42,067 nucleotides of DNA from an uncultured Collinsella sp. (GCA_900543615.1 UQSC01000004.1:1-42067), one strand, 5' to 3'; positions 8,563-17,135 are shown, numbered from the stretch's first letter. The notes: generated by a model not told the origin, from the letters alone. Numbers and translations: made by a program.

Positions 8563-9012
8563 TCAGACGTCCGCATCGACATCGCCAGACTCCACCGTAA
8601 ACGCCGGATCGGTGCTCACAAGATAAAATCGGGTCACCTCAGTATTTCTAATTAGGTAAATCTGCCCCTGATTGCGTCGGCGCGATATATACGCAACGTG
8701 AACCGTGCCGAATTCTTCGCCGTTTTCCTTCTTTAATATCAGGATGTTGGGGTCATCCGTACGCTTAAACTGCCCGTCAACGCAGCTGCCGTCTTTGTCG
8801 ACCAGTTGCCACCGATGGTTATCCTCTTCAAGAAAGGCCAGGGTTTCCAGACTCGTCTTGTCGTCCCGATAGTAACCGTCAATGGCAAACCCTTCGGAAG
8901 CGCATTCCTGCATATAGGACGTTTCCCGGCTTATAGCAAACAGCCCTGTAGCGCCCAGGAGCACAGCCAGGCAGACCACTGCAAGGGTTATCGAAGTAGC
9001 ACGGCGACCCAT
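8563..9012 (-). CDS. Hypothetical membrane-anchored protein
   Basis: A 149-residue protein with basic MGRR, then a hydrophobic segment at about residues 8-28 (signal peptide or anchor; no lipobox), then an extracytoplasmic region of about 120 residues. That region looks like a small beta-rich domain: two cysteines (in QECASEG and DGSCVDG), repeated short strands and an acidic tail ESGDVDADV. I do not recognise a family. The ribosome-binding site before ATG 9012 is weak. It is convergent with the DUF389 gene. Coding is supported by the coherent signal-peptide layout and the long open frame without strong overlap from other genes. Confidence 0.6.
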   Translation of the reverse strand: MGRRATSITLAVVCLAVLLGATGLFAISRETSYMQECASEGFAIDGYYRDDKTSLETLAFLEEDNHRWQLVDKDGSCVDGQFKRTDDPNILILKKENGEEFGTVHVAYISRRRNQGQIYLIRNTEVTRFYLVSTDPAFTVESGDVDADV

Positions 9013-9202
9013 GTTAGACCAACCGATAGTTGTTTAACGGAGCGCGAAACATACCTGGAACCTCCGATATCAGGGGGAACGTCGCCAGCAGGCTGGTGAC
9101 AACTATATGCTTCTGACATCAAACCATATGGCTGTCACTCGCGGAGGGGGCATCGGTGAACGGCGTGTTTTCATACTCCATTGGTCAACCCTAAGCGCGG
9201 CC

Positions 9203-9698
9203 CTACAGGTCGCACTTGTACACGCGGTAGATGTACTTTTCGGCTTCCATCTCGTAGGTGGCGATGGGCAGTCCGTAGCGGTCGTACTCGATAAAGGTCT
9301 TGGCCATGCCCGATGCCACGAGCATGCTGTTCGAATTGCCGACGCGCTGCGCACTGCTGACGTAGCCCGAGAACGGCACCGCGATCTGGTCTTCGAGCTC
9401 GTAGGTGCACGCCACCTCATCCACCGTAAAGATGCGTCCAAACGAATGCGTGCCGCGGCTGTAGTCGGTCACCACCCCGGCGCCCAGCTGGCCCCAGTCG
9501 AACTTGGGATAGCTTTCGGCCGCACCAAAGTTGTTGTCGTACAGCAGCACCTGGTAGCGACCGGTCGTTGCCGTGTCAGAACTCGGCAGATACGTCACGC
9601 TGTGCTGGCCTGCATTGAGCGAGAAATCGCCCTGGGCTTGCAGCAGCTTGTCCTCAAAGCCCGAGCCGGCCCATTGCCACTCCTTTCTATTTCTGGGT
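9203..9698 (-). pseudogene. C-terminal remnant of an arylsulfotransferase (ASST-like)
   Basis: The frame ending at 9203 reads like the last third of an arylsulfate sulfotransferase: WAGSGFEDKLL, GQHSVTYLPSS, LLYDNNFGA, a GRIFTVDE-type strand and a C-terminal YRVYKCDL. ASST enzymes are usually over 500 residues with a catalytic His further upstream; nothing of that part is present. The open frame continues upstream without a start codon until a TGA at 9717-9719, so it is 5'-truncated rather than a short gene (a GTG at 9598 could give at most 131 residues). The break lies within about 40 bases of a hairpin repeat at 9725-9759. Assignment is by motif memory. Confidence 0.65.
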
Positions 9699-9724
9699 CC
9701 ATCTTCTCACTGCTGGCGACCAAA

Positions 9725-9759
9725 AATGATCCGTTTTCCTCCGTCCCCGAGGGATCATT
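9725..9759 (-). terminator. Hairpin repeat / terminator after hydroxyacyl-CoA dehydrogenase
   Basis: AATGATCC (9725-9732) and GGATCATT (9752-9759) are perfect inverted repeats. Read on the minus strand, the stem is followed by TTTTTGG just two bases past the stop codon of the dehydrogenase gene, consistent with an intrinsic terminator. Confidence 0.65.
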
Positions 9760-9760
9760 G

Positions 9761-10720
9761 TTAGTACTTGAAGAAGCCCTCGCCCGAGCTTTCGCCCAGC
9801 TTGCCTTCGTCGAGCATCTGCTTGAGGACGGATGCCATGGCCTTAAAGTTGTAGGGCATCATCATCTTTTTGAGCAGCGGGCTCACCAGGCCCGGGACCT
9901 TCTGATACTGCATGACGATGTTGTAGGCCGTCTGGATGCCCACCGTGTCGAATACGCGGAACGGGCCCTTGGGAGCGCCGGTGCCGCGCGTCCATGCGAG
10001 GTCGATGCTCTTGGGGTCACTCACGCCCGAAACATACAGGTCAAGGCCCGAGAGCAGCCACGGCACCAGCATAGAGTTGAGCAGGTAACCGTTCTTTTCC
10101 TTGTTGACGGGAAGTGCCAGCATGCGAATGTCGTTGGCGAAGTCGACGAGCTCGTCGAAATAGCGCTTGTCGGTCTGGTCCTGGGCCATGACCTCGGTCA
10201 TGGTGTTCTTCCAGATGGAGTTGGCAAAGTGCAGCGACAGGTACTTCTCGGGGCGGCCAGTGTACTTGGCAAAGGTACTCGGCAGTAACGTGGAGGAGTT
10301 GGTCACGACGACGGTCTTTTGCGGAAGGACCGGGGCGAGCTTCTTGTAGAAGTCGATCTTTGCCTGTGTGTCCTCGGCCATAGACTCGATGACCAAGTCG
10401 GCGTCGGCAACGGCCTTGGCGAGGTCGAGCTCCAGCTTGAGTGTGGAGTAGGCACGCTCAACGGCGGCGAGCGCCGCCTCCCTGTCGAAGGTCTGGTCGC
10501 TATCGGCGATACCGGCACACCACTCGCCCGTACCGTCCGCCATACCCTCGATTGCCGCGATGTACTCCTCGCGCACATGATCGATCTTGGGCTGGGTGCG
10601 GCCGATGCTGCCCTCGCTGCGCAGCCAAATCGTTACATCAAAGCCGCAGTAGGCAGCCTGAAAGGCAATCTGGCTTCCTAACACGCCGCCGCCGGCAACA
10701 CAAACGGTCTTGTAGCTCAT
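9761..10720 (-). CDS. 3-hydroxyacyl-CoA dehydrogenase family protein
   Basis: NAD-dependent oxidation or reduction at C3 of a hydroxyacyl-CoA. The 319-residue protein starts with a Rossmann loop (AGGGVLGS, residues 9-16). Later marks are ESMAED at 112-117, the catalytic-site serine in TNSST (141-144), the catalytic His in LHFAN (163-167) and a C-terminal helical domain ending GESSGEGFFKY, typical of the family. Between residues 40 and 95 there is more sequence than in short 3-hydroxybutyryl-CoA dehydrogenases. ATG 10720 has GAGAGGA nine bases upstream. No thiolase or crotonase is adjacent, so the pathway (butyrate-type, fatty acid or amino-acid breakdown) is open. The nearby acyl-CoA dehydratase activase fits acyl-CoA metabolism. 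Confidence 0.9.
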   Translation of the reverse strand: MSYKTVCVAGGGVLGSQIAFQAAYCGFDVTIWLRSEGSIGRTQPKIDHVREEYIAAIEGMADGTGEWCAGIADSDQTFDREAALAAVERAYSTLKLELDLAKAVADADLVIESMAEDTQAKIDFYKKLAPVLPQKTVVVTNSSTLLPSTFAKYTGRPEKYLSLHFANSIWKNTMTEVMAQDQTDKRYFDELVDFANDIRMLALPVNKEKNGYLLNSMLVPWLLSGLDLYVSGVSDPKSIDLAWTRGTGAPKGPFRVFDTVGIQTAYNIVMQYQKVPGLVSPLLKKMMMPYNFKAMASVLKQMLDEGKLGESSGEGFFKY

Positions 10721-10889
10721 AGGAACAGTCCTCTCTTACGTAATTCCATAGATGTGTATTTATTCAACCGTAAGGGGACTGCACGCTGGGGGTGGGTTCT
10801 ATAAACGGACGGTAATTTGCGGCGAACGGCTACATCTGTTCATTAACTCTCGATTTTGAGGGCATTTTTTGACGCTGCTGAACCGCTGT

Positions 10890-11019
10890 TTTCGGAAGTG
10901 CGGGGAAAAATCGGGATTCGCCGACCAGACCGGCTTTTTTTACAACAAAACCGCAGGTCGTGAGAGTCTAAAAAGGCGGTGTGCTCAGGAGGTTCGCGTT
11001 TTTTCCCGCACTTCCGAAA
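10890..11019. repeat. Spaced inverted repeat in a 416-bp gap
   Basis: The 21-base arm at 10890-10910 (TTTCGGAAGTGCGGGGAAAA) is the reverse complement, with one mismatch, of 10999-11019. The spacer of 88 bases has short open frames on both strands, but none has a ribosome-binding site or protein-like composition. The rest of the gap 10721-11136 shows no gene apart from the terminator at 11074. Confidence 0.75.
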
Positions 11020-11073
11020 TTCGAGTGCACAGAAGGCTGCGACAAAACGATTTACGCAACATATGTCCAGCAA

Positions 11074-11108
11074 AAACGGGCGGTAGCCGGTACGGCTACC
11101 GCCCGTTT
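11074..11108 (-). terminator. Strong terminator after the activase fusion
   Basis: AAACGGGCGGTAGCC (11074-11088) and GGCTACCGCCCGTTT (11094-11108) form a perfect 15-bp stem around GGTAC; on the minus strand the stem runs into TTTTTG. It is 28 bases past the stop codon. Confidence 0.92.
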
Positions 11109-11136
11109 GTCTCATATCTAGCCCAAAGCAGGCCAG

Positions 11137-14100
11137 TTACTTCTTAATGCCGCGTCCCAGGCGCTCAGCGACCGACGCCACGGCACTCTCGTCGACCGAG
11201 CCGCAGCTCACGCAGCCATCGTGGGCACGCATCTGGCCGGTGACCTCGTCCATCGCGAGCGGCGCCACCTTCTCGAGCTTAAAGCCCTTGCCGGCGCGCA
11301 TGTTTTCCTTGGCCACGCTGATCATGAGCTTAATGCGGTTGAGCTGGTTGACCTCGGACGCACCGGGGTCGTAGTCCACCGCGACAATGTTGCTCTCGGG
11401 GTGCTGGCGGCGCAGCTCCTTGATTACGGCCTTGCCCACCACGTGATTGGGCAGGCACGCGAAGGGCTGCGTGCAGATGATATTGGGTGCGCCGTGGTCA
11501 ATCAGGTCGAGCATCTCGGCCGTAAGCAACCAGCCTTCGCCCATGTTGTTGCACACCGAAAGCACCGTACGGGCCTTGTCGGCCATGGTGCCGATGCGCT
11601 CGGGCGCCTCAAAGCGGCGGGACTTCTCGAGCATCTCCTCCACCGGCGTACGCATCCAGTCCACGAGCTTAATAAGCGCTTGCATGCCCGCGCGCGTAGT
11701 GGCAGAGCTTCCCAGCTCGTCCTTCTGCAGCTCGGCATTGCTCATGGAGTACAGGAAGAAGTCGAGCAGGCCCGGCACCACGGCCTCGCAGCCCTCGCGC
11801 TCGATCACGTCGACCACATGGTTGTTGGCCGTGGGGTGGAACTTGACCAAGATCTCACCGACCACGCCCACGCGTGGCTTGGTGCCCTCGCCCACAAGCG
11901 GCATGGTGTCGAACGCGCGGATGGCCTCGCGGCACAGCTTGGTGTAGTTGTGGCGGTTGAACTTGGGCGCCAGCTTGCGGGCTCGTGTCATGTACTCCTC
12001 GTAGAGCGCGTTGGCGGCACCGGGCGTGGCCTCGTACGGGCGGCAGCGGTAGAGCATCTGCATCATCACGTCGCCAAAGAGCACCGCGTAGACTGCCTGC
12101 TTAAGCAGCGCCGGCGTAATCTTAAAGCCGGGGTTGTCCTCGCCCAGCGCCACGGCCGAAAGCGAGATCACCGGGATCTCGGGGTGGCCGCTCTCGCGCA
12201 GGGCCTTGCGGATGAGCGCGATGTAGTTGGTGGCACGGCAGCCGCCGCCGGTCTGGCTGATAACCACGGCCGTCTTGGACAGGTCATACCGACCGCTCTC
12301 GATGGCCTCCATAATCTGGCCGGTCACCAAAATGGACGGATAGCAAATGTCGTTGTTCACGTAGCGCAGACCGGCCTCAACGGCGTCGTGATCGGTCGAG
12401 GGCAGCAGCTCCAGATTGTAGCCGGCACCGCGGAACACCTCTTTGACCAGGTCGAAGTGGATCGGCGCCATCTGCGGGCACAGGATGGTGTAGCCCTCCT
12501 CGCGCATCTGCTCGGTAAAGGGCACCTTGGGCCACGCGGTCGAAGCGCTCTCACGCTGCGCTTCGAACGTGTACTTGCGGCTCGCGAACGCGGGGGCATC
12601 CGTGGAAGGGGCCACCGGCGCGGCATCGCCCTGCTCGTAAGCCTCGCCCGCGGCCGTGGCCTCGGCCAAGCGCTCGGCCTCCTGGTCCTTGAGCGCCGCC
12701 ATGAGCGAGCGGATGCGGATACGCGCGGCGCCCAGGTTGGACACCTCGTCGATCTTGAGCACGGTGTAGATCTTGCCGCTGGCCTCCAGGATCTCCTGCA
12801 CCTGATCGGTGGTCAGAGCGTCCAGGCCGCAGCCGAAGGAGTTGAGCTGGATCAGGTCCAGGTCGTTGCGCATCGTCACAAAACGGGCGACGGCGTACAG
12901 GCGGCTGTGGTACATCCACTGGTCGACGACGCGAATCGGACGCTCAGGCTTCACGAGATGCGCAAGCGAATCCTCGGTAAAGACCGCAAAGCCAAAGCTC
13001 GAGATAAGCTCGGGCAGGGCGTGGTTGATCTCGGGGTCGTTATGGTAGGGACGGCCGGCGAGCACGATGCCGTGACCGCCGTGGTCCTCGACCCACTTAA
13101 GAGCCTCCTCGCCCATGGTCTGAATATCCTCGTGGAAACGCGCATCGGCCTCAAAGGCAGCGTTAACGGCGGCATCGACCTCGGAGCGCGTGATCTTGGG
13201 ACCGCGCACGCGACCTCGACCGGCCTCAGCATCGGCCACGCGGTCGACGGCGAGCACCTGGTACAGGCGGCGCTTGAGCTCGGTCTTATCGTGATAGGGC
13301 ACAAATGGGTACAGGAACTCGATATTCTGCTCGCGAATCTCGTCGATATTGAGCGCCAGCGCCGTGGGGTAGCTCATGACGATGGGGCAGTTATAGCAGT
13401 TGCCTGCCGTCGGATCCTCCTTGCGCTCCCAGCGCACGCACGGCATCCAGATGAAGTCGACGTCACGGTCGATGAGGTTCATCACATGGCCGTGGCTCAT
13501 CTTTGCCGGGTAGCACACGCTCTCGGACGGCATGGACTCGATGCCCGCCTGGTAGGTCTTCTTGCTTGACTGGTCGGACAGCTGCACGCTAAAGCCCAGA
13601 CGCGTAAAGAACGCGTGCCAGAAGGGGTAGTTCTCGTACATGTTGAGCGCACGGGGGATGCCGACGGTGCCGCGCGGGGCCTCGTCGGGGCTCAGCACCT
13701 CGCGGTTAAAAAGCAACTCGTTTTTCTTTTTGAAGAGGTTGGGGGCCTCGGTCTTCTGCTTTTTGTGGCCGGCGCCCTTCTCGCAGCGGTTGCCGGTAAT
13801 GAAGCGCCTGCCGCCGCCAAAGTCGTTGACGGTGAGCTGGCAGTTGTTGGAGCAACGGCCGCAGCGGACGTGCTTTTGCGTCACGGTGAGGTGCGCGATG
13901 TCCTCGGCCGAAAGGATGGTCGAGGTGCCGTCGGCGCCGGCGCGATCACGGGCGAGCAGGGCCGCACCGTAGGCGCCCATGCAGCCGGCGATGTCGGGGC
14001 GTACGGCATGCACGCCGGTGAGCTGCTCAAACGCGCGCAGCGTGGCATCGGACATAAAGGTGCCGCCCTGGACGATCACCTGGCTGCCGATCTCCTTGGG

Positions 14101-15918
14101 GTCGCGCAGCTTAATGACTTTGAACAGGGCATTCTTGATGACGGAATAGGACAGGCCGGCCGCGATGTCGCCCACCGTGGCGCCTTCCTTTTGCGCCTGC
14201 TTGACGCGCGAGTTCATAAAGACCGTGCAGCGGCTGCCCAGGTCGACGGGGGACTTGGCATGGATGGCGGCATCGGCGAACGCGCGGACGTCCATGTTCA
14301 TAGAGACGGCGAAGCTCTCGATAAAGCTACCGCAACCCGACGAGCAAGCCTCGTTGAGCATGATGTGTTCGATGACGCCGTCCTTGACGCGCAGGCACTT
14401 CATGTCCTGGCCGCCGATGTCCAGAATGAACTCGACGCCGGGCAGGAACGCCTTGGCGCCGCGCAGGTGCGCGACGGTCTCAATCTCGCCGGAGTCGGCC
14501 TTGAGGGCCTCGATGAGCAGCGCCTCGCCGTAGCCTGTGGTGGTCACGTGGCCGATGGTGCAGCCCGCGGGGATGTGGTTGTAGAAATCGGCCATGATGA
14601 CCTTGGCCGTGCCTAGGATGTCGCCGTTGTTGTTGCCGTACCAGGTGTGCAGCAGCTGACCGTCCTCGCCCACGAGCGCGGCTTTCATGGTGGTGGAGCC
14701 GGCGTCGATACCGATGAACACGCGGCCGGTGTAGCCTTCGAGCTTGCCCTTGGGGACGACTTCCTGGTCGTGGCGGTTCTTGAACTCGGCAAAGTCCTCG
14801 TCGTTGGCAAAGAGCGGATCCAGACGCTCGACCTCGGCACCTTGTGTGTCACCCAGGGCATCGATGGCCTCGATGAGCTGCGGGAACGTGCTGAGCTTGT
14901 TGGACTCGTGCGCCATGGCGGCGCCGCTCGCCACAAACAGGTGAGCGTTTTGGGGCACGATACGGTGTTCCTCGTCCAGGTTGAGCGTGAGGTAGAAGCG
15001 GTGACGCAGCTCGGAGAGGTACTGCAGCGGGCCGCCCAGGAAGGCGACGTTGCCGCGGATGGGACGGCCGCACGCCAAGCCCGAGATAGTCTGGGTCACG
15101 ACGGCCTGGAAGATGGAGGCGGCCACGTCCTCGGGGCGGGCGCCCTCGTTGAGCAGCGGCTGGACGTCGGTCTTGGCAAAGACGCCGCAGCGGCTGGCGA
15201 TGGGATAGATGGTGGTGGCGTTGGCCGCGAGCTCGTTGAGGCCGCTCGCGTCGGTGTGCAGCAGGGTTGCCATCTGGTCGATGAACGCGCCCGTACCACC
15301 GGCGCAGGTGCCGTTCATGCGCTGCTCGATGCCGTTGTCGAAGTAGATGATCTTGGCGTCCTCGCCGCCTAGCTCGATGGCGACATCGGTGGCCGGGATA
15401 AGGGTCTCGACGGCGCGTTTGCTGGCAATGACCTCCTGGACAAACTCCAGGTCGAGCCACTGGGACAGCAGCAGGCCGCCCGAGCCGGTAATGGCGCAGG
15501 TCATCTGGGCCGTCGGCAGCACGGTCGCAGCACCTTCGAACAAATCGCGGGCGCAAGCGCGGACGTCGGTGTGGTGGCGCTGGTACTTGGCGTAGACGAT
15601 CTGGTTGTCGTCGTTGAGCACGGCAAGCTTAACGGTGGTGGAGCCCACGTCGATGCCCAGGTGCAGGTTGCCGCGAGCGTTCTCGGGGTTGAAGATCGCG
15701 CCTTCGGGGGCCTGGCCGGCGGCTACGGGATCGGCGGCGGTGGCGGGCTCGCTAGCGACGGACGTCTCCCCTGCCGCGTTCTTGGCATCGGCAACTGCCT
15801 CGGCAACTTTCTCGGCAGCTGCGGTCGCGGCCTTCTGCGCGGCATCCACCACGGCGGGTGCAGCCTCACGCGCGGCAGCGACCATACGGTCCTTAATGCC
15901 CTCGACGAGTTTGCTCAT
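11137..15918 (-). CDS. 2-hydroxyacyl-CoA dehydratase activase/reductase-type fusion protein
   Basis: A 1593-residue cytosolic protein. Residues 1-70 are an Ala/Lys/Glu-rich low-complexity leader. Two BadF/HgdC-type ASKHA ATPase domains follow, starting GIDVGSTTVKLAV (88) and GIDAGSTTMKAAL (403). Each keeps the two cysteines that bridge a [4Fe-4S] cluster in HgdC dimers: C205 and C244 in the first, C525 and C564 in the second. A cysteine cluster CGRCSNNC (686-693) with C712 follows, then a DUF2229 region (752-1000; C802, C827, C841, C844, C1030), and an HgdB-like region (1145-1560; C1147, C1192, C1227, ending CVSCG at 1569-1573). HgdC-type activases use ATP to drive one electron into a dehydratase. 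ATG 15918 has AGGAGA upstream. It is 11 bases downstream of its TetR partner. Substrate unknown. Confidence 0.93.
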   Translation of the reverse strand: MSKLVEGIKDRMVAAAREAAPAVVDAAQKAATAAAEKVAEAVADAKNAAGETSVASEPATAADPVAAGQAPEGAIFNPENARGNLHLGIDVGSTTVKLAVLNDDNQIVYAKYQRHHTDVRACARDLFEGAATVLPTAQMTCAITGSGGLLLSQWLDLEFVQEVIASKRAVETLIPATDVAIELGGEDAKIIYFDNGIEQRMNGTCAGGTGAFIDQMATLLHTDASGLNELAANATTIYPIASRCGVFAKTDVQPLLNEGARPEDVAASIFQAVVTQTISGLACGRPIRGNVAFLGGPLQYLSELRHRFYLTLNLDEEHRIVPQNAHLFVASGAAMAHESNKLSTFPQLIEAIDALGDTQGAEVERLDPLFANDEDFAEFKNRHDQEVVPKGKLEGYTGRVFIGIDAGSTTMKAALVGEDGQLLHTWYGNNNGDILGTAKVIMADFYNHIPAGCTIGHVTTTGYGEALLIEALKADSGEIETVAHLRGAKAFLPGVEFILDIGGQDMKCLRVKDGVIEHIMLNEACSSGCGSFIESFAVSMNMDVRAFADAAIHAKSPVDLGSRCTVFMNSRVKQAQKEGATVGDIAAGLSYSVIKNALFKVIKLRDPKEIGSQVIVQGGTFMSDATLRAFEQLTGVHAVRPDIAGCMGAYGAALLARDRAGADGTSTILSAEDIAHLTVTQKHVRCGRCSNNCQLTVNDFGGGRRFITGNRCEKGAGHKKQKTEAPNLFKKKNELLFNREVLSPDEAPRGTVGIPRALNMYENYPFWHAFFTRLGFSVQLSDQSSKKTYQAGIESMPSESVCYPAKMSHGHVMNLIDRDVDFIWMPCVRWERKEDPTAGNCYNCPIVMSYPTALALNIDEIREQNIEFLYPFVPYHDKTELKRRLYQVLAVDRVADAEAGRGRVRGPKITRSEVDAAVNAAFEADARFHEDIQTMGEEALKWVEDHGGHGIVLAGRPYHNDPEINHALPELISSFGFAVFTEDSLAHLVKPERPIRVVDQWMYHSRLYAVARFVTMRNDLDLIQLNSFGCGLDALTTDQVQEILEASGKIYTVLKIDEVSNLGAARIRIRSLMAALKDQEAERLAEATAAGEAYEQGDAAPVAPSTDAPAFASRKYTFEAQRESASTAWPKVPFTEQMREEGYTILCPQMAPIHFDLVKEVFRGAGYNLELLPSTDHDAVEAGLRYVNNDICYPSILVTGQIMEAIESGRYDLSKTAVVISQTGGGCRATNYIALIRKALRESGHPEIPVISLSAVALGEDNPGFKITPALLKQAVYAVLFGDVMMQMLYRCRPYEATPGAANALYEEYMTRARKLAPKFNRHNYTKLCREAIRAFDTMPLVGEGTKPRVGVVGEILVKFHPTANNHVVDVIEREGCEAVVPGLLDFFLYSMSNAELQKDELGSSATTRAGMQALIKLVDWMRTPVEEMLEKSRRFEAPERIGTMADKARTVLSVCNNMGEGWLLTAEMLDLIDHGAPNIICTQPFACLPNHVVGKAVIKELRRQHPESNIVAVDYDPGASEVNQLNRIKLMISVAKENMRAGKGFKLEKVAPLAMDEVTGQMRAHDGCVSCGSVDESAVASVAERLGRGIKK

Positions 15919-15929
15919 TGTCTCTCCTC

Positions 15930-16640
15930 TTAGTTGTTGGACTCGACGGCTGCGGCGGTGTCGGCCGCGTCCTCGAGCTGCAGGTTCAATAGCTTCATGC
16001 CGTATTCCGGCACGTTGATATCAATGGGTTGGCCATACAGGTCACCAGGGCGCACAAAAGCGAGCACCGTCATAATGCGCGCCATGGCCTCGGGCGATTC
16101 GGTGAGCCCACGCTCAAACCAGCGCTGAATCATGCCGACCTCGGCACTCACGACGTAGGTGACGTAGTAGTCAAAGAACGTGCCCAGCGCCAGGCCCAAA
16201 ATGCCCGTCTGCGCACGCGGCACCACGGCCTCACGAGCGGTGTCGATGATCCTTTTTATGAAGGCCTGGTCGCCGCCCGGACCCAGCAGCGCACCGATTA
16301 AGTCGCGGTTGGCCGCAAGATAACGCAGCAGCTCAACCGAACCGGGCGCCGGCTCGAGCTCATCGATGCTGTGATAGAGATCGGGCAGCTGAGCTGCGGT
16401 GATGAGCTCAATGCGCTCACGGATCTCGGCCAGCAAGCCGTCCTCGATTTGATTGATAAAGTCGGGGATATCGCGGTAGTGCGAATAGAACGTGCGGCGC
16501 GTAAGGCCAGCGCGCTCGGTGAGCGACGCGACATTAATGCGCGAAAGGTCGCCGCTTTCGGCAAGCTCGCTGGCAAGTGCCTGGCGAAGGGCACGCTGCG
16601 AGCGAAGGGACCGGCGATCGCATTTCTCGAGCTGGGACAA
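15930..16640 (-). CDS. TetR/AcrR family regulator of the activase operon
   Basis: A 236-residue regulator. The N-terminal DNA-binding domain is INVASLTERAGLTRRTFYSH (residues 35-54), the usual TetR helix-turn-helix ending in TFYxHY, followed by an all-helical ligand/dimer domain. The best start is TTG 16640, directly after AAGGAGG; the spacing of four bases is short, and no in-frame ATG exists in the DNA-binding part. It lies 11 bases upstream of the activase gene, so the two are almost certainly co-transcribed. Two dyads upstream (16663-16678 and 16692-16706) are likely operators, suggesting autoregulation of the pair. Ligand unknown; an acyl-CoA or hydroxy acid is a guess from context. Confidence 0.92.
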   Translation of the reverse strand: MSQLEKCDRRSLRSQRALRQALASELAESGDLSRINVASLTERAGLTRRTFYSHYRDIPDFINQIEDGLLAEIRERIELITAAQLPDLYHSIDELEPAPGSVELLRYLAANRDLIGALLGPGGDQAFIKRIIDTAREAVVPRAQTGILGLALGTFFDYYVTYVVSAEVGMIQRWFERGLTESPEAMARIMTVLAFVRPGDLYGQPIDINVPEYGMKLLNLQLEDAADTAAAVESNN

Positions 16641-16662
16641 GCGTCCTCCTTGTTACTCAACC

Positions 16663-16706
16663 TGTGCGCTATTGCACAGTGCGAGTATTATTGCACACCG
16701 TGTGCA
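16663..16706 (-). promoter_or_regulatory. Promoter region with two dyad operators for the TetR/activase operon
   Basis: The perfect dyad TGCACACCGTGTGCA lies at 16692-16706, and TGTGCGCTATTGCACA at 16663-16678 shares the half-site TGTGC/GCACA. On the minus strand, TTGATG (16703-16708 complement) followed by AATAAT/TACTCG could be -35 and -10, which puts the first dyad inside the promoter spacer: a classic repressor position. The promoter boxes are less certain than the dyads. Confidence 0.75.
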
Positions 16707-16732
16707 TCAACACGTAAAGGCAATATTTTGGA

Positions 16733-16761
16733 TGTGACAAAGGGACAGTCCCTTTGTCACA
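16733..16761. repeat. Near-perfect palindrome with GGGACAGTCCC core
   Basis: TGTGACAAAGGGAC (16733-16746), a central A, and GTCCCTTTGTCACA (16748-16761) are exact inverted repeats. The next ~35 bases on the right (ending GGCTTTTGGAG) resemble, inverted, the flank of the copy at 17457, so the repeat unit is longer than the palindrome. Confidence 0.9.
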
Positions 16762-16889
16762 ACCCACCTGGCTTTTGGAGCGGCATTACCGATTGTCCAA
16801 AATGTCATTCGTGGGTAGAATAATGTCGACGGCAGCCCAAGTTCTGCAAAGCTGGGCAGCGCCGTTGTTTGCATTAGGGGGTCAACGCC

Positions 16890-17015
16890 TTAGCGGCGGC
16901 GACCCCTTCTGTTGCGCTTCGAACGCTGCTTGAGTGCCTCGGAAAGGCCGACAAGCGCCGTGAAGAACGAGACCAAAGCGGTCAGAAGTCTCACGAAATC
17001 AATCAAATCGGTCAT
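16890..17015 (-). CDS. 41-residue membrane peptide, type I toxin-like
   Basis: A short frame encoding MTDLIDFVRLLTALVSFFTA followed by LVGLSEALKQRSKRNRRGRR and a final R. It has a hydrophobic or amphipathic helix of about 20 residues and then a strongly basic tail. The start ATG 17015 has an unusually strong ribosome-binding site, GGGAGGTGA (17021-17029), matching the 16S anti-SD over nine bases. The stop is TAA 16890-16892. The end of the frame overlaps a hairpin (GGGGTC at 16904-16909 against GACCCC equivalents at 16880-16885) that could terminate the transcript. Length, hydrophobicity and basic tail resemble holin-like and Fst/TxpA-type peptide toxins; no antitoxin RNA can be seen. Family not identified; the toxin idea is inference. 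Confidence 0.6.
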   Translation of the reverse strand: MTDLIDFVRLLTALVSFFTALVGLSEALKQRSKRNRRGRRR

Positions 17016-17135
17016 GGGCATCACCTCCCATCAGATGGAGGGCGTTGCCCGGCACATGGAACTGCCGCCAACAGTATCAATTCTATCAAAGCGCAGTTAG
17101 ATATGCGAATGTTTGTTCGTATTTCAGAAGATCGG

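Noticed and set aside
10843..11147. Short frames of about 90 residues on both strands in the gap upstream of the hydroxyacyl-CoA dehydrogenase
   Set aside because: Both overlap the inverted repeat and the terminator, are rich in Arg/Ser/Lys, and lack ribosome-binding sites.
11221..13569. 782-residue plus-strand frame opposite the activase gene
   Set aside because: Long but antisense to a gene with clear motifs; composition (His, Arg, Gly, Leu) is that of a reverse-complement shadow.
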